DNA of 7,315 nucleotides from an uncultured Senegalimassilia sp. (GCA_937925385.1 CALEWN010000274.1:1-7315); one strand, 5' to 3'. Shown: positions 1 to 6,414, counted from the stretch's first letter. A program made the numbers and translations. Notes: generated by a model not told the origin, from the letters alone.

Positions 1-1
1 G

Positions 2-292
2 CTTACCGTCGACCGCGCCGATACCTTGAGCATGGCGGTGAAATACGCCGACTTCTCCTCGAGCACGCTTGAGGCTGCCATCCAGTCCGCCATCGCCGCC
101 GAGGGGTTCGAAGCCTCCAGCACGTCCATGGACACCGATGAGGTGGGCAATACCTTCCAAACCGGCACCGTCGATATCGACGGCGACACTTACACTTGGC
201 GCGTATCCGCCGCCCCGCTGTCGGACAAGTACGACATCAAGGGCCTGCCGAGCACCGCCACATACGTAGGCATCCGCCTGACGGCGATGTAG
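2..292 (+). CDS. Unrecognised protein, C-terminal part (5' end outside window)
   Basis: The reading frame is open from the window edge to a TAG at 290-292, and its codons are GC-rich at the third position from the first visible base, so the gene probably begins upstream. About 96 residues are visible. They start with LTVDRADTLSMAVKYADF, continue through an Ala-rich likely helix (STLEAAIQSAIAAEGF), and end in a Thr/Asp-rich stretch that looks like beta strands (VGNTFQTGTVDIDGDTYTW) and YVGIRLTAM. I see no membrane segment, cysteine cluster or catalytic motif, and I do not recognise the family. If it is instead a small complete gene, TTG at 26 or ATG at 32 could start it, but neither has a convincing ribosome binding site. 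The stop lies 10 nt before the YgbA-like gene, so the two are probably cotranscribed. Confidence 0.6.
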   Translation, partial: LTVDRADTLSMAVKYADFSSSTLEAAIQSAIAAEGFEASSTSMDTDEVGNTFQTGTVDIDGDTYTWRVSAAPLSDKYDIKGLPSTATYVGIRLTAM

Positions 293-296
293 GGGG
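291..296 (+). promoter_or_regulatory. Ribosome binding site of the YgbA-like gene
   Basis: AGGGGG lies 6 nt before GTG at 303 and overlaps the stop codon of the preceding gene. This supports the GTG start over downstream ATG codons and suggests translational coupling. Confidence 0.6.
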
Positions 297-302
297 CCCT
301 GC

Positions 303-650
303 GTGCAACAAGACACCCCGAAAATCGCGATGCGCCGAGCTCGCGAGGAGAAGACCATCTCGCAGATGGTGGCGCTGTATTGCGCCGGCAACCATGAACA
401 TGCCAGCAGAACCGAAACAGCGGTATGCGGCGAAGCCGTGTGCCCGGAATGCGCGGAGCTCGACGAATACGCGGCGCTGCGCACGCGCCGATGCCGCAAA
501 ATGCACGTGAAAACCAGCTGCGATGCCTGCGAGAACCACTGCTACAAGCCGGAAATGCGCGAGCGCATCCGCCAGGTGATGCGCTACAGCGGCCCCCGCA
601 TGATTACGAAGCATCCCATCGCCGCCATTAGGCATTTGCTGGGAAGATAA
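303..650 (+). CDS. YgbA-like nitrous oxide-stimulated promoter family protein
   Basis: This is a 115-residue cysteine-rich cytosolic protein with a GTG start behind a good AGGGGG site. The C-terminal half matches what I know of the YgbA family: a CPEC pair (47-50), C64, a CDAC pair (73-76), then HCYKPEMRERIRQVMRYSGP (79-98) and a final KHPIAAIRHLL segment. The four-plus cysteines in CxxC spacing suggest a metal or iron-sulfur site, which is inference. In enterobacteria ygbA is controlled by the nitric-oxide sensor NsrR and helps recovery from nitrosative stress; the biochemical activity is unknown. The length is typical of the family. It follows the partial upstream gene by 10 nt and ends just before a palindromic terminator. 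I see no NsrR-type operator, though any promoter would lie outside the window. Confidence 0.82.
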   Translation: MQQDTPKIAMRRAREEKTISQMVALYCAGNHEHASRTETAVCGEAVCPECAELDEYAALRTRRCRKMHVKTSCDACENHCYKPEMRERIRQVMRYSGPRMITKHPIAAIRHLLGR

Positions 651-652
651 CC

Positions 653-684
653 GGAAACGGCCATGCGATCGCATGGCCGTTTCC
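653..684. terminator. Perfect 32-bp palindrome, probable bidirectional terminator
   Basis: Two 16-nt half sites form an exact palindrome with the CGATCG core in the centre. As RNA this gives a 14-bp stem (GGAAACGGCCATGC) with a GATC tetraloop. It starts 2 nt after the YgbA-like stop and lies 23 nt beyond the Xer stop of the opposite strand. The A-rich and T-rich stem ends give short U-rich tails both ways (TTTCCTTAT on plus, TTTCCGGTTATCTT on minus). The tails are weak but the stem is very stable. The position between convergent genes fits a shared terminator. Confidence 0.8.
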
Positions 685-707
685 TTATGCTCGACGACGA
701 CGCGCGC

Positions 708-1679
708 CTATCCCCTGGGATGGGCCCTATGGTGTTCGGCGCCTAAACGCTCAGGGGTGGTATGCGTGTAAATCTGCGTGGTGGACAGGCTTGCGTGCCC
801 GAGCATCTCCTGAACGCTTCGCAGATCGGCGCCTCCTGCCAGCACGTCGGTGGCGAAGGTGTGGCGCAGATCGTGAGGCGTGATGGTGGATGAAAGCCCC
901 GCAGCGGCAAGCGCCTGCTTGAACATCTTGCGCATCGCATCGGTGCCCATTTGGTTACCGCGCGTCGAAACGAAGAAATGCGGGCATTCCTTATCCTTGA
1001 CAAGCAAGGGTCGCGCGAACAGCAGGTACGTGCGCATGCTCGAAAGCGCAAGGTCGTGCAAAGGCACGATACGCTCCTTGGACCCTTTGCCGAGCACGCG
1101 GCATTGCCCCTGGTCGAAATCAACCGCGGAAAGCAACAGCCCGGAAGCCTCGGACACGCGAGCGCCGCATGCGTACAGAAACTCGAGCAGCGCCTGATTG
1201 CGCATCTCGGAGGGCGTACGCTCGTCGCGCCCGTGGGAATCGAGCCGTTTGCCGTATACGCCGAGCAGCGCGGCAACGTCCTGCGGACGAAGATGATGCG
1301 GCAGGCGCTGCGGTTGCTTGGGACCCGAAAGCGCGCTGGCGGGGTCCTCGGACACGATCCCGTTGACATTGAGCCACTGGAAGAAGGTGCGCACGGCCGA
1401 CAGGCGGCGATTCACCGTCGCGCGCGAATACTGCGCCTGCTCAAGCTGGCTTAAGTAGCGGCGAAGCTGCCGGTGGCTAGGATGCAGGCCATCGACACGC
1501 GTACGCTTTGCCCACCTGGCGTAATCAAGCAAGTCGATCCGGTACGCGCGCAAGGTGTTCTCAGAGGGATTGCGCTCAGTACGCCACGAGCCGATAAACC
1601 GCTCGATGGCTGTGAACACTTGCGCATCCACATCCTTAGGTGCCTTATCGTCGCAAGAAGACTCGGCCTTAGGCGTCAT
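708..1679 (-). CDS. xerC: Tyrosine recombinase of the XerC/XerD family
   Basis: This is a 323-residue site-specific recombinase, presumably acting at a dif site to resolve chromosome dimers before cell division. The N-terminal SAM-like core-binding domain spans roughly 20-108 (ERFIGSWRTERNPSENTLRA, NRRLSAVRTFFQWL). The catalytic domain covers about 130-312 and has all expected residues: R174 in GARVSE, K198 in LGKGSKER, H269 and R272 in HDLRHTFAT, H295 in LGHASLST, and nucleophile Y304 in TQIYTH. The length is close to the usual 300 or so. The frame stays open further upstream, but I chose ATG at 1679 because it gives a family-like length. It overlaps the end of trmFO by 11 nt, with an AGGGG about 12 nt upstream. 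XerC rather than XerD is suggested by its place after trmFO, as in Bacillus (codV); sequence alone does not separate them. A phage integrase is less likely given the housekeeping neighbours and compact size. Confidence 0.9.
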   Translation of the reverse strand: MTPKAESSCDDKAPKDVDAQVFTAIERFIGSWRTERNPSENTLRAYRIDLLDYARWAKRTRVDGLHPSHRQLRRYLSQLEQAQYSRATVNRRLSAVRTFFQWLNVNGIVSEDPASALSGPKQPQRLPHHLRPQDVAALLGVYGKRLDSHGRDERTPSEMRNQALLEFLYACGARVSEASGLLLSAVDFDQGQCRVLGKGSKERIVPLHDLALSSMRTYLLFARPLLVKDKECPHFFVSTRGNQMGTDAMRKMFKQALAAAGLSSTITPHDLRHTFATDVLAGGADLRSVQEMLGHASLSTTQIYTHTTPERLGAEHHRAHPRG

Positions 1680-3057
1680 GCCCGGCAGCTTCCCCTGCGC
1701 AGCCCAAAAGCCCGCAAGCGCGCAACTCGCCGCAATAACGCTCAAGGGCCTGCGCCCCCCGCTCGGCATAGGCGGCATAGCGCTGTCCCTTGTTGCGGAT
1801 TCGCTGCTCAAGCGGCTCCATGATGCCGAAGTTCACATGCATGGGCTGGTAATCGACTGTTTCGGGGCTGGTGGCGTATGCCAGCAATGCGCCGAACGCC
1901 GTTTCCGCCGGCAGCTGCGGAGCCTTCACGCCGCCGAGCAGCGCTGCCACATGCAACGCCGCATGAAGCCCGGAGCGGATGGCCTCGCAATAACCCTCGG
2001 TACCCGCCAATTGGCCCGCCACGAACACCGGCACCTCAACGCCGCCGGTGCTGCGAAGCCTAAGTTCGGGCGTCAGCAGCTTCGGGGCATTGATGAAGGT
2101 ATTGCGATGCATGACGCCGTAACGCGCGAACTCCGCCTGCTCCAAGCCGGGAATCATGCGGAACACGCGCTTTTGCTCGGGGTACGTCAAGTTGGTTTGG
2201 AAACCCACCAGGTTATAGCTTTCCCCGTGAGCATCCTCGGCACGCAGCTGCAACGCGGCCCACGGGCGCCTGCCCGTGGCGGGATCGGTCAGACCGACGG
2301 GCTTGAGCGTGCCGAAGCGAGGCGCATCGGCGCCTTTGCGGGCGATCTCCTCGATAGGCTGGCAGGCCTGGAACAAATCGCGCGTCTCGAATTCGCGGCG
2401 GATCACGCGATCGGCGCCAACCAGCTGCTCGATGAACGCCTCGTATTCTTCGCGCGAAAACGGCGCGTTCAGGTAATCGCCCACCTGCCCGCCCGCATCC
2501 TCGTAGCGGCTTTGGCGGAACAGCTTGCCCATGTCCAGCGAATCGGCCATGACGATGGGAGCCGCCGCATCGTAGAACGCCATATGGTCCGACCCGGTGA
2601 TCTGGGACAGCGATTCAGCCAAAGCATCGGAAGTCAACGGACCGGACGCCAGGATGACGGCATCGGCGCCCTCGCAGGCCTGCTGCACCGAGCATACCTC
2701 CGCGTGCTCCAAGTTAATCCCGGGGTGCTCCTGGATGCGCTGCGTTATCTGGCGGGCGAACGCCTCGCGATCGACCGCAAGGGCGCCGCCGGCCGCCACG
2801 GCGTTATCAAGGGCGGCGGCATGCACCTGCGAGCCGAGCGCGGCAAGCTCGGCTTTCAACATGCCCGCCGCGCTTTCCGGCTTCGTGCTCTTCAGGCTGT
2901 TCGAGCAAACCAGCTCGGCGCACAAGCCGGTTTTGTGCACGGGCGTTCCCTTTTCGGGACGCATTTCCACAAGGCGGACCGAGAACCCTCGGTCCGCTAG
3001 TTGCAAAGCCGCCTCGCTTCCCGCAAGGCCGGCTCCGATGATTGAGATTCGTTTCAT
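1669..3057 (-). CDS. trmFO: Methylenetetrahydrofolate-tRNA-(uracil-5-)-methyltransferase TrmFO
   Basis: This FAD- and folate-dependent enzyme makes 5-methyluridine at position 54 in the T loop of tRNA, using methylene-THF as carbon donor. It has 462 residues from ATG at 3057, slightly longer than typical members (around 435-450). The N-terminal Rossmann FAD motif is IIGAGLAGSEAA (about 6-17). EMRPEKGTPVHKTGLCAELV follows, with the conserved cysteine C51 in ELVCSNSLKS. A second catalytic-type cysteine, C232, sits in DLFQACQPIEEIA. Further family blocks are GGALAVDREAF, GFQTNLTYPEQKRVFRMIPG, HRNTFINAP and the FAD-binding VAGQLAGTEGYCEAIRSG near 346-363. An alternative in-frame ATG lies three codons upstream at 3066. 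Neither start has a strong ribosome site, and the 3066 ATG could head a leaderless message. The gene lies 29 nt after dprA and overlaps xerC. In many Firmicutes topA sits just before trmFO; here it is absent. Confidence 0.95.
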   Translation of the reverse strand: MKRISIIGAGLAGSEAALQLADRGFSVRLVEMRPEKGTPVHKTGLCAELVCSNSLKSTKPESAAGMLKAELAALGSQVHAAALDNAVAAGGALAVDREAFARQITQRIQEHPGINLEHAEVCSVQQACEGADAVILASGPLTSDALAESLSQITGSDHMAFYDAAAPIVMADSLDMGKLFRQSRYEDAGGQVGDYLNAPFSREEYEAFIEQLVGADRVIRREFETRDLFQACQPIEEIARKGADAPRFGTLKPVGLTDPATGRRPWAALQLRAEDAHGESYNLVGFQTNLTYPEQKRVFRMIPGLEQAEFARYGVMHRNTFINAPKLLTPELRLRSTGGVEVPVFVAGQLAGTEGYCEAIRSGLHAALHVAALLGGVKAPQLPAETAFGALLAYATSPETVDYQPMHVNFGIMEPLEQRIRNKGQRYAAYAERGAQALERYCGELRACGLLGCAGEAAGHDA

Positions 3058-3073
3058 AGTATCCATGCGCCAT

Positions 3074-3082
3074 AGCATACCA
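3074..3082 (-). promoter_or_regulatory. Possible extended -10 promoter for trmFO
   Basis: On the minus strand the dprA-trmFO gap contains TGGTATGCT, an extended -10 (TGn plus TATGCT). No recognisable -35 lies 16-18 nt upstream. The A of the ATG at 3066 is 8 nt below the -10, about where transcription would start, so a leaderless trmFO message is conceivable. Chance occurrence is quite possible. Confidence 0.25.
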
Positions 3083-3086
3083 GACG

Positions 3087-4061
3087 CTAGACCGTTGGCC
3101 CCCAACGCCCATCAGGATAACGCGCGAACAACCCCGCCTGCTCGCCTATCGTCAACCGCTCCATCAGCCAAACGCGCGCATCCCGCTTGCCGCAGTGCTC
3201 GCACGCAAGCTCGAAGAGCTGCTCCATCCCGAGCGGCTCCGCCTGCAGCGCGGCCGCAATCGGATTGGCGGGCACACGTTTTGCACCGCGAGCACCCTTC
3301 AAGCCGCCCGAACCGGACCGGCCCCCTTCCCCGGCCAGCTCTCCTGCTTCCTGCATCTTCAAGCAACCGAACACGCTGAACAGCACATCGGAAAACGACT
3401 CATCGTCGACCACGGGAGCCGCGCCCTGCACGAGCAGACGGTTCGCCCCCTTCGAGGATGCGGAATTGATGGCCCCCGGAACCACCAGCACATCGCGACC
3501 CGCCGCAAGCGCCTCATCGGCGGTGGAGAAGGTTCCCGATGGCAAACCCGCCTCCACGATGAGCGTCGCTCGCGCAAGACCCGCTATGAGCCGGTTCCGC
3601 GTACGGAACTGCTGAGGCAGGGCGGGCGCGTCCCAAGCGTGCTCGGAGACCACCGCCCCGCCCGACAGCGCGATCCGTTCGAACAAGCCCGCATGCTCCC
3701 GAGGGTACGGGACATCGCATCCGCCGCCTAGAAACGCCACCGTGGGCGCGCCTTCGGAAAGCGCCGCCTCGTGCGCGGCGGCATCGCATCCCCGCGCGCC
3801 GCCGGATATCACCGCAATACCCCGCTGCGCCGCAAGCCGCGCGAAGCGCTTCGCTGCCCCGATGCCGTAAGGCGTAGCTTTGCGCGCCCCGACCACGGCA
3901 AGGCCTTCCGCAAGCGCCTCGGGGTCGCCGAGCACATAGAGCCGCTTCGGCGGTCGCGGGATGGAGCGCAAGGCAGCGGGGAATCGGGGGTCGTCAGGCA
4001 GCAGCACCGTCCTCATCCCAGCCAACTGCAGGCTCCGCCCCTCAGGTTTGCCAGCCGCCAT
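3087..4061 (-). CDS. dprA: DNA-processing protein DprA
   Basis: DprA binds single-stranded DNA and loads RecA on it during natural transformation; homologues also occur in bacteria not known to be competent. The 324-residue protein begins at ATG 4061, whose A is the last base of the yifB stop (TGATG), with only a weak AAGG upstream. A short N-terminus (LLPDDPRFPAALRSIPRPP) leads straight into the Rossmann-like domain, about 55-225: VVGARKATPYG, ISGGARGCDAAAHEAAL, LGGGCDVPYPREH, RTRNRLIAGLARATLIVEA, SGTFSTADEALAAGRDVLVV and PGAI. There is no room for the N-terminal SAM domain of many relatives. A Gly/Ser/Lys-rich linker (about 240-262) joins a C-terminal winged-helix-like region (about 264-322) that contains CEHC. 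Some family positions differ from the consensus, such as SGGARGCD where SGLARGID is common. The frame is open upstream to 4103, but that extension overlaps yifB and is unlikely. Confidence 0.93.
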   Translation of the reverse strand: MAAGKPEGRSLQLAGMRTVLLPDDPRFPAALRSIPRPPKRLYVLGDPEALAEGLAVVGARKATPYGIGAAKRFARLAAQRGIAVISGGARGCDAAAHEAALSEGAPTVAFLGGGCDVPYPREHAGLFERIALSGGAVVSEHAWDAPALPQQFRTRNRLIAGLARATLIVEAGLPSGTFSTADEALAAGRDVLVVPGAINSASSKGANRLLVQGAAPVVDDESFSDVLFSVFGCLKMQEAGELAGEGGRSGSGGLKGARGAKRVPANPIAAALQAEPLGMEQLFELACEHCGKRDARVWLMERLTIGEQAGLFARYPDGRWGPTV

Positions 4062-5551
4062 CACACACCGCCTTCGCGCAATCGAAAGCCGACTGCTTCG
4101 CATAGGTGATCGCGGCCCACCTTGGGAACCTGCTCCATATCGGCGATGGTCCGGGCGAGCGCAAGCGTTCGCATGATGGCACGTCCGCTCATAGACCCCG
4201 ATGCGGCCAGCTTCTCCATGAAGGCGCGATCGGCGTCGCTCATCGCGCAGGACTCAACGAGCACCTCGGCCTGACGCGCGCGCTCATCCAAACCCGTGGT
4301 GCTGCGGCGCCACGATGCGTATTCCCTAGCCGAAAGCACGCCTTCGCGCAGCTTAGCCGATGAAGTCCCGTGCCCCGTCGACAGCACCTGGCCCGGCGGG
4401 ATGCGGGCAACATCGATATGCACATCGATGCGATCCATGAGCGGCCCGCCCACGCGTCCCTGGTACTGGTGAACCTGGCGCTGCGAACACGTGCATGACC
4501 GTTCAGAGTCGCCGAAAAACCCGCACGGGCAGGGGTTGGCGGCCGCCACCAGCATGAAGCGCGCAGGAAACCGAACGCTGCCGTCGGCGCGCGTGACCAC
4601 CACCTCGCCGGCCTCCATGGGCTGTCGGATGCCCTGCAGCACCGAAGGCGCGAACTCGGGCAGCTCGTCCAAGAACAGCACGCCGTTGTGCGCCAACGAT
4701 ATGGCGCCCGGGCGCGGAGGCGAGCCTCCGCCCACCAAACCGGCCAAACTCGCACAGTGGTGCGGAGCGTGGAACGGCCTGATGCCCGCCAGCAGCGGCG
4801 CAGCATCCCGTCCGGCAACGGAATGGATGACCGCAGCCTCAAGCGCTTCAGAACGCGACAAGGGCGCAAGGATAGAAGGCAAACGTGATGCAAGCATGGT
4901 CTTTCCCGAGCCGGGAGGACCCATCATGAGCAGACCATGACCTCCTGCCGCGGCGATTTGAAACGCACGTTTTGCCATGTCGTGGCCAGCGATGTCGCGA
5001 AAATCAAGCTCCTGGGGCTTTTCGGGCGCCAATGCGCCGCCAAGTTCGGCGAACTGCCCACGACGCAACTGTCCGAGCGATTCGATGACGTGCCGCCTTA
5101 TGCCCTCAATCCGACCGGCACCTTCCTCAGCAGCGCTGACAAGGGCATATCCCTGGCGCTGAGCGCACAACGCATATGCGAGCAAGCCGGCGACCGGCCG
5201 CACAACCCCTTCCAAGGACAGTTCGCCCGCGAACAGCACCCCATCGAGCACCGCAGGCCTCACCTGGCCCGTAGCGCACAACAGTCCTACAGCTATGGGA
5301 AGGTCGAACCCTGAACCCGTCTTACGCAACGCGCTCGGCGCAAGGTTGACCACCACCTTGCTGTTGGGCATATCGAAGCCGCAAGCCCGCAAGGCAGCGC
5401 GTACGCGCTCACGCGATTCCTGCACCGAGGCATCGGCCATGCCGACGACCGAAAAACCCGGCATCCCATTACCCACGCAGACCTCGACCTCAACGGGAAC
5501 GGCTTGCACGCCGCGCAAGGTGGCGGCATGCACTACGCATGACGCGCTCAT
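4061..5551 (-). CDS. comM: YifB/ComM family AAA+ ATPase (Mg-chelatase-like)
   Basis: This 496-residue cytosolic AAA+ protein is close to the usual 500 or so. ComM of Gram-negative transformable bacteria is a hexameric helicase that drives branch migration during integration of donor DNA; the same job here is inferred. The domain order is complete. An N-terminal Lon-protease-like ChlI domain spans about 20-145 (PGFSVVGMADASVQESRERV, NLAPSALRKTGSGFDLPIA). The AAA+ core has Walker A GPPGSGKT at 211-218, Walker B VLFLDELPEF at 291-300, the family cysteines NPCPCGFFGD and CTCS (C341, C343, C353, C355), and the arginine segment LMDRIDVHID. The C-terminal Mg-chelatase domain spans about 425-492 (MSGRAIMRTLALARTIADME). 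The start ATG overlaps the yraN stop as ATGA and has no strong ribosome site, so translation is probably coupled. It precedes dprA with a TGATG overlap. Nothing is truncated or missing. Confidence 0.95.
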   Translation of the reverse strand: MSASCVVHAATLRGVQAVPVEVEVCVGNGMPGFSVVGMADASVQESRERVRAALRACGFDMPNSKVVVNLAPSALRKTGSGFDLPIAVGLLCATGQVRPAVLDGVLFAGELSLEGVVRPVAGLLAYALCAQRQGYALVSAAEEGAGRIEGIRRHVIESLGQLRRGQFAELGGALAPEKPQELDFRDIAGHDMAKRAFQIAAAGGHGLLMMGPPGSGKTMLASRLPSILAPLSRSEALEAAVIHSVAGRDAAPLLAGIRPFHAPHHCASLAGLVGGGSPPRPGAISLAHNGVLFLDELPEFAPSVLQGIRQPMEAGEVVVTRADGSVRFPARFMLVAAANPCPCGFFGDSERSCTCSQRQVHQYQGRVGGPLMDRIDVHIDVARIPPGQVLSTGHGTSSAKLREGVLSAREYASWRRSTTGLDERARQAEVLVESCAMSDADRAFMEKLAASGSMSGRAIMRTLALARTIADMEQVPKVGRDHLCEAVGFRLREGGV

Positions 5552-6222
5552 TGTGACTCGGTTCCGAACGCGTTGATGTAATGGCGGATCGTTGCGTGGG
5601 CGTTATCGGTAACCACGAGCGACATGACATCGAAACGAACCTGCACATCGCCCACATCGTATCTGCTTATGAACAGCTCGGCGATCTTAAGGTACTTCCC
5701 GCGCTTCTTGCTATCAACCGCCTCGCTAGGAAACCCTTTTTCCGTGCTCGATCGCGTCTTCACCTCGGCGAAGACCAAGATATCATCATCGCGCGCGATG
5801 ATATCGGCCTCGCCAGCCTGGCACGTCCAGTTGCGCGCGATGATCTCATAACCGCGCGACACCAGATAACGTGCAGCAACGTCTTCACCTAAACGACCAA
5901 GGCGCTTGTTGTGAAGATTGGGCTGGTCGTCAGCACTCTCGACGCGCTCGGATGGACTCTGCGCAGATTCATCCTTATCGGTACGCGAAACAGCAGCAGC
6001 TTCATCATCAACGCCATCCGCCTTTACGGAGCAGCAGCCACGTTTGAGCCCTCCCCTGGTCTTTCCAGGCATTTCAGCAGACGCATCTCGGTCGGCGCGC
6101 CCTTCCCCTTGTTCCCGTAACCGATTTCCGGTCACGGCATCCTCGGTGTCGCGTGCGTCCGATCGTCCCACCTGGTTCGGGCTCTGTTCGTTTCCTTGCT
6201 TGATATGCCGCGATTCGGCCAT
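5548..6222 (-). CDS. YraN family protein (UPF0102, nuclease fold) with long N-terminal extension
   Basis: This is a 224-residue protein. The C-terminal 120 or so residues are a complete YraN domain of the PD-(D/E)XK nuclease superfamily: NKRLGRLGEDVAARYLVSRG (about 105-124), ARNWTCQAGEADIIARDD with E138 and D140, FAEVKTRSS with E153 and K155, FPSEAVDSKKRGKYLKIAEL, VRFDVMSL and a final HYINAF. The cellular role of YraN is poorly known; association with Holliday junctions and DNA repair is suggested by fold and neighbours. Family members are usually about 115-130 residues. Here some 104 residues precede the domain, rich in D, E, R, S and Q and probably disordered, with more A/T-ending codons than the neighbouring genes. 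The ATG at 6222 is fixed by a strong AGGAG 7 nt upstream. The only later in-frame ATG, at 6072, has no such site. The stop overlaps yifB as ATGA. Confidence 0.88.
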   Translation of the reverse strand: MAESRHIKQGNEQSPNQVGRSDARDTEDAVTGNRLREQGEGRADRDASAEMPGKTRGGLKRGCCSVKADGVDDEAAAVSRTDKDESAQSPSERVESADDQPNLHNKRLGRLGEDVAARYLVSRGYEIIARNWTCQAGEADIIARDDDILVFAEVKTRSSTEKGFPSEAVDSKKRGKYLKIAELFISRYDVGDVQVRFDVMSLVVTDNAHATIRHYINAFGTESQ

Positions 6223-6229
6223 AGCTGGT

Positions 6230-6234
6230 CTCCT
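6230..6234 (-). promoter_or_regulatory. Ribosome binding site of yraN
   Basis: AGGAG (within GAGGAAAGGAGA) on the minus strand lies 7 nt before ATG 6222. It is the best ribosome site in the window, and it decides the long form of YraN over a start nearer the conserved domain. Confidence 0.75.
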
Positions 6235-6240
6235 TTCCTC

Positions 6241-6300
6241 GCTATCACCCACCTTAACGACACCATCTTGCATAACCCTTGTGCAAACCTTGCAGATAGC
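6241..6300 (-). promoter_or_regulatory. Possible nested stem-loop in the yraN leader
   Basis: In the minus-strand transcript GCTATC (6300-6295) can pair with GATAGC (6246-6241). Inside it TTGCA (6286-6282) can pair with TGCAA (6272-6268) across a 9-nt loop. The outer stem closes 6 nt before the AGGAG of yraN, so it could affect initiation. The stems are short and the large unpaired parts make this tentative; TTGCA/TGCAA could equally be a DNA operator. Confidence 0.25.
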
Positions 6301-6414
6301 CCGGCACAAGCTTGCAGAGCCGAGAATGAAGGGGCTTCGTGCACCCGCATCTATGTATGCCGAATTGGGGTGCGAGGGCGAGATAGCCTACCTTCGCACA
6401 AAGATCTTGCAGAG
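6267..6414. repeat. CTTGCA repeats with a diverged direct duplication
   Basis: On the plus strand CTTGCA occurs at 6267, 6289, 6311 and 6406. The first three are exactly 22 nt apart and the last is 95 nt further, so all would lie on about the same face of the helix. Three copies read CTTGCAGA. Two copies belong to a longer gapped direct repeat, 6294-6319 and 6381-6414: AGATAGCC, then GCACAA, then CTTGCAGAG, with different spacers between the blocks. The repeats lie 45-190 nt upstream of yraN. They could be protein binding sites or remains of a local duplication. Confidence 0.5.

Noticed and set aside
708..1679. Tyrosine recombinase as a sign of a prophage or integrative element
   Set aside because: It overlaps trmFO in a conserved housekeeping order, has Xer-like length and motifs, and no att repeats, tRNA or phage genes are nearby.
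1555..3000. A 481-codon plus-strand frame opposite trmFO
   Set aside because: It is antisense to a complete TrmFO with all family motifs. The translation is rich in Arg, His and Ala with no recognisable domain, as expected of a GC-rich shadow frame.
2597..3379. A 260-codon plus-strand frame opposite trmFO and dprA
   Set aside because: It spans two well-supported minus genes and their junction and shows no domain; it is a GC-driven open frame.
4062..4103. Longer dprA start at 4103
   Set aside because: It would add 14 basic residues lying inside the yifB 3' end. The TGATG arrangement at 4061 gives a family-like N-terminus.
4240..4893. A 217-codon minus-strand frame inside yifB
   Set aside because: It is an out-of-frame reading of the YifB AAA+ region, Arg/Trp/Cys-rich and without motifs.
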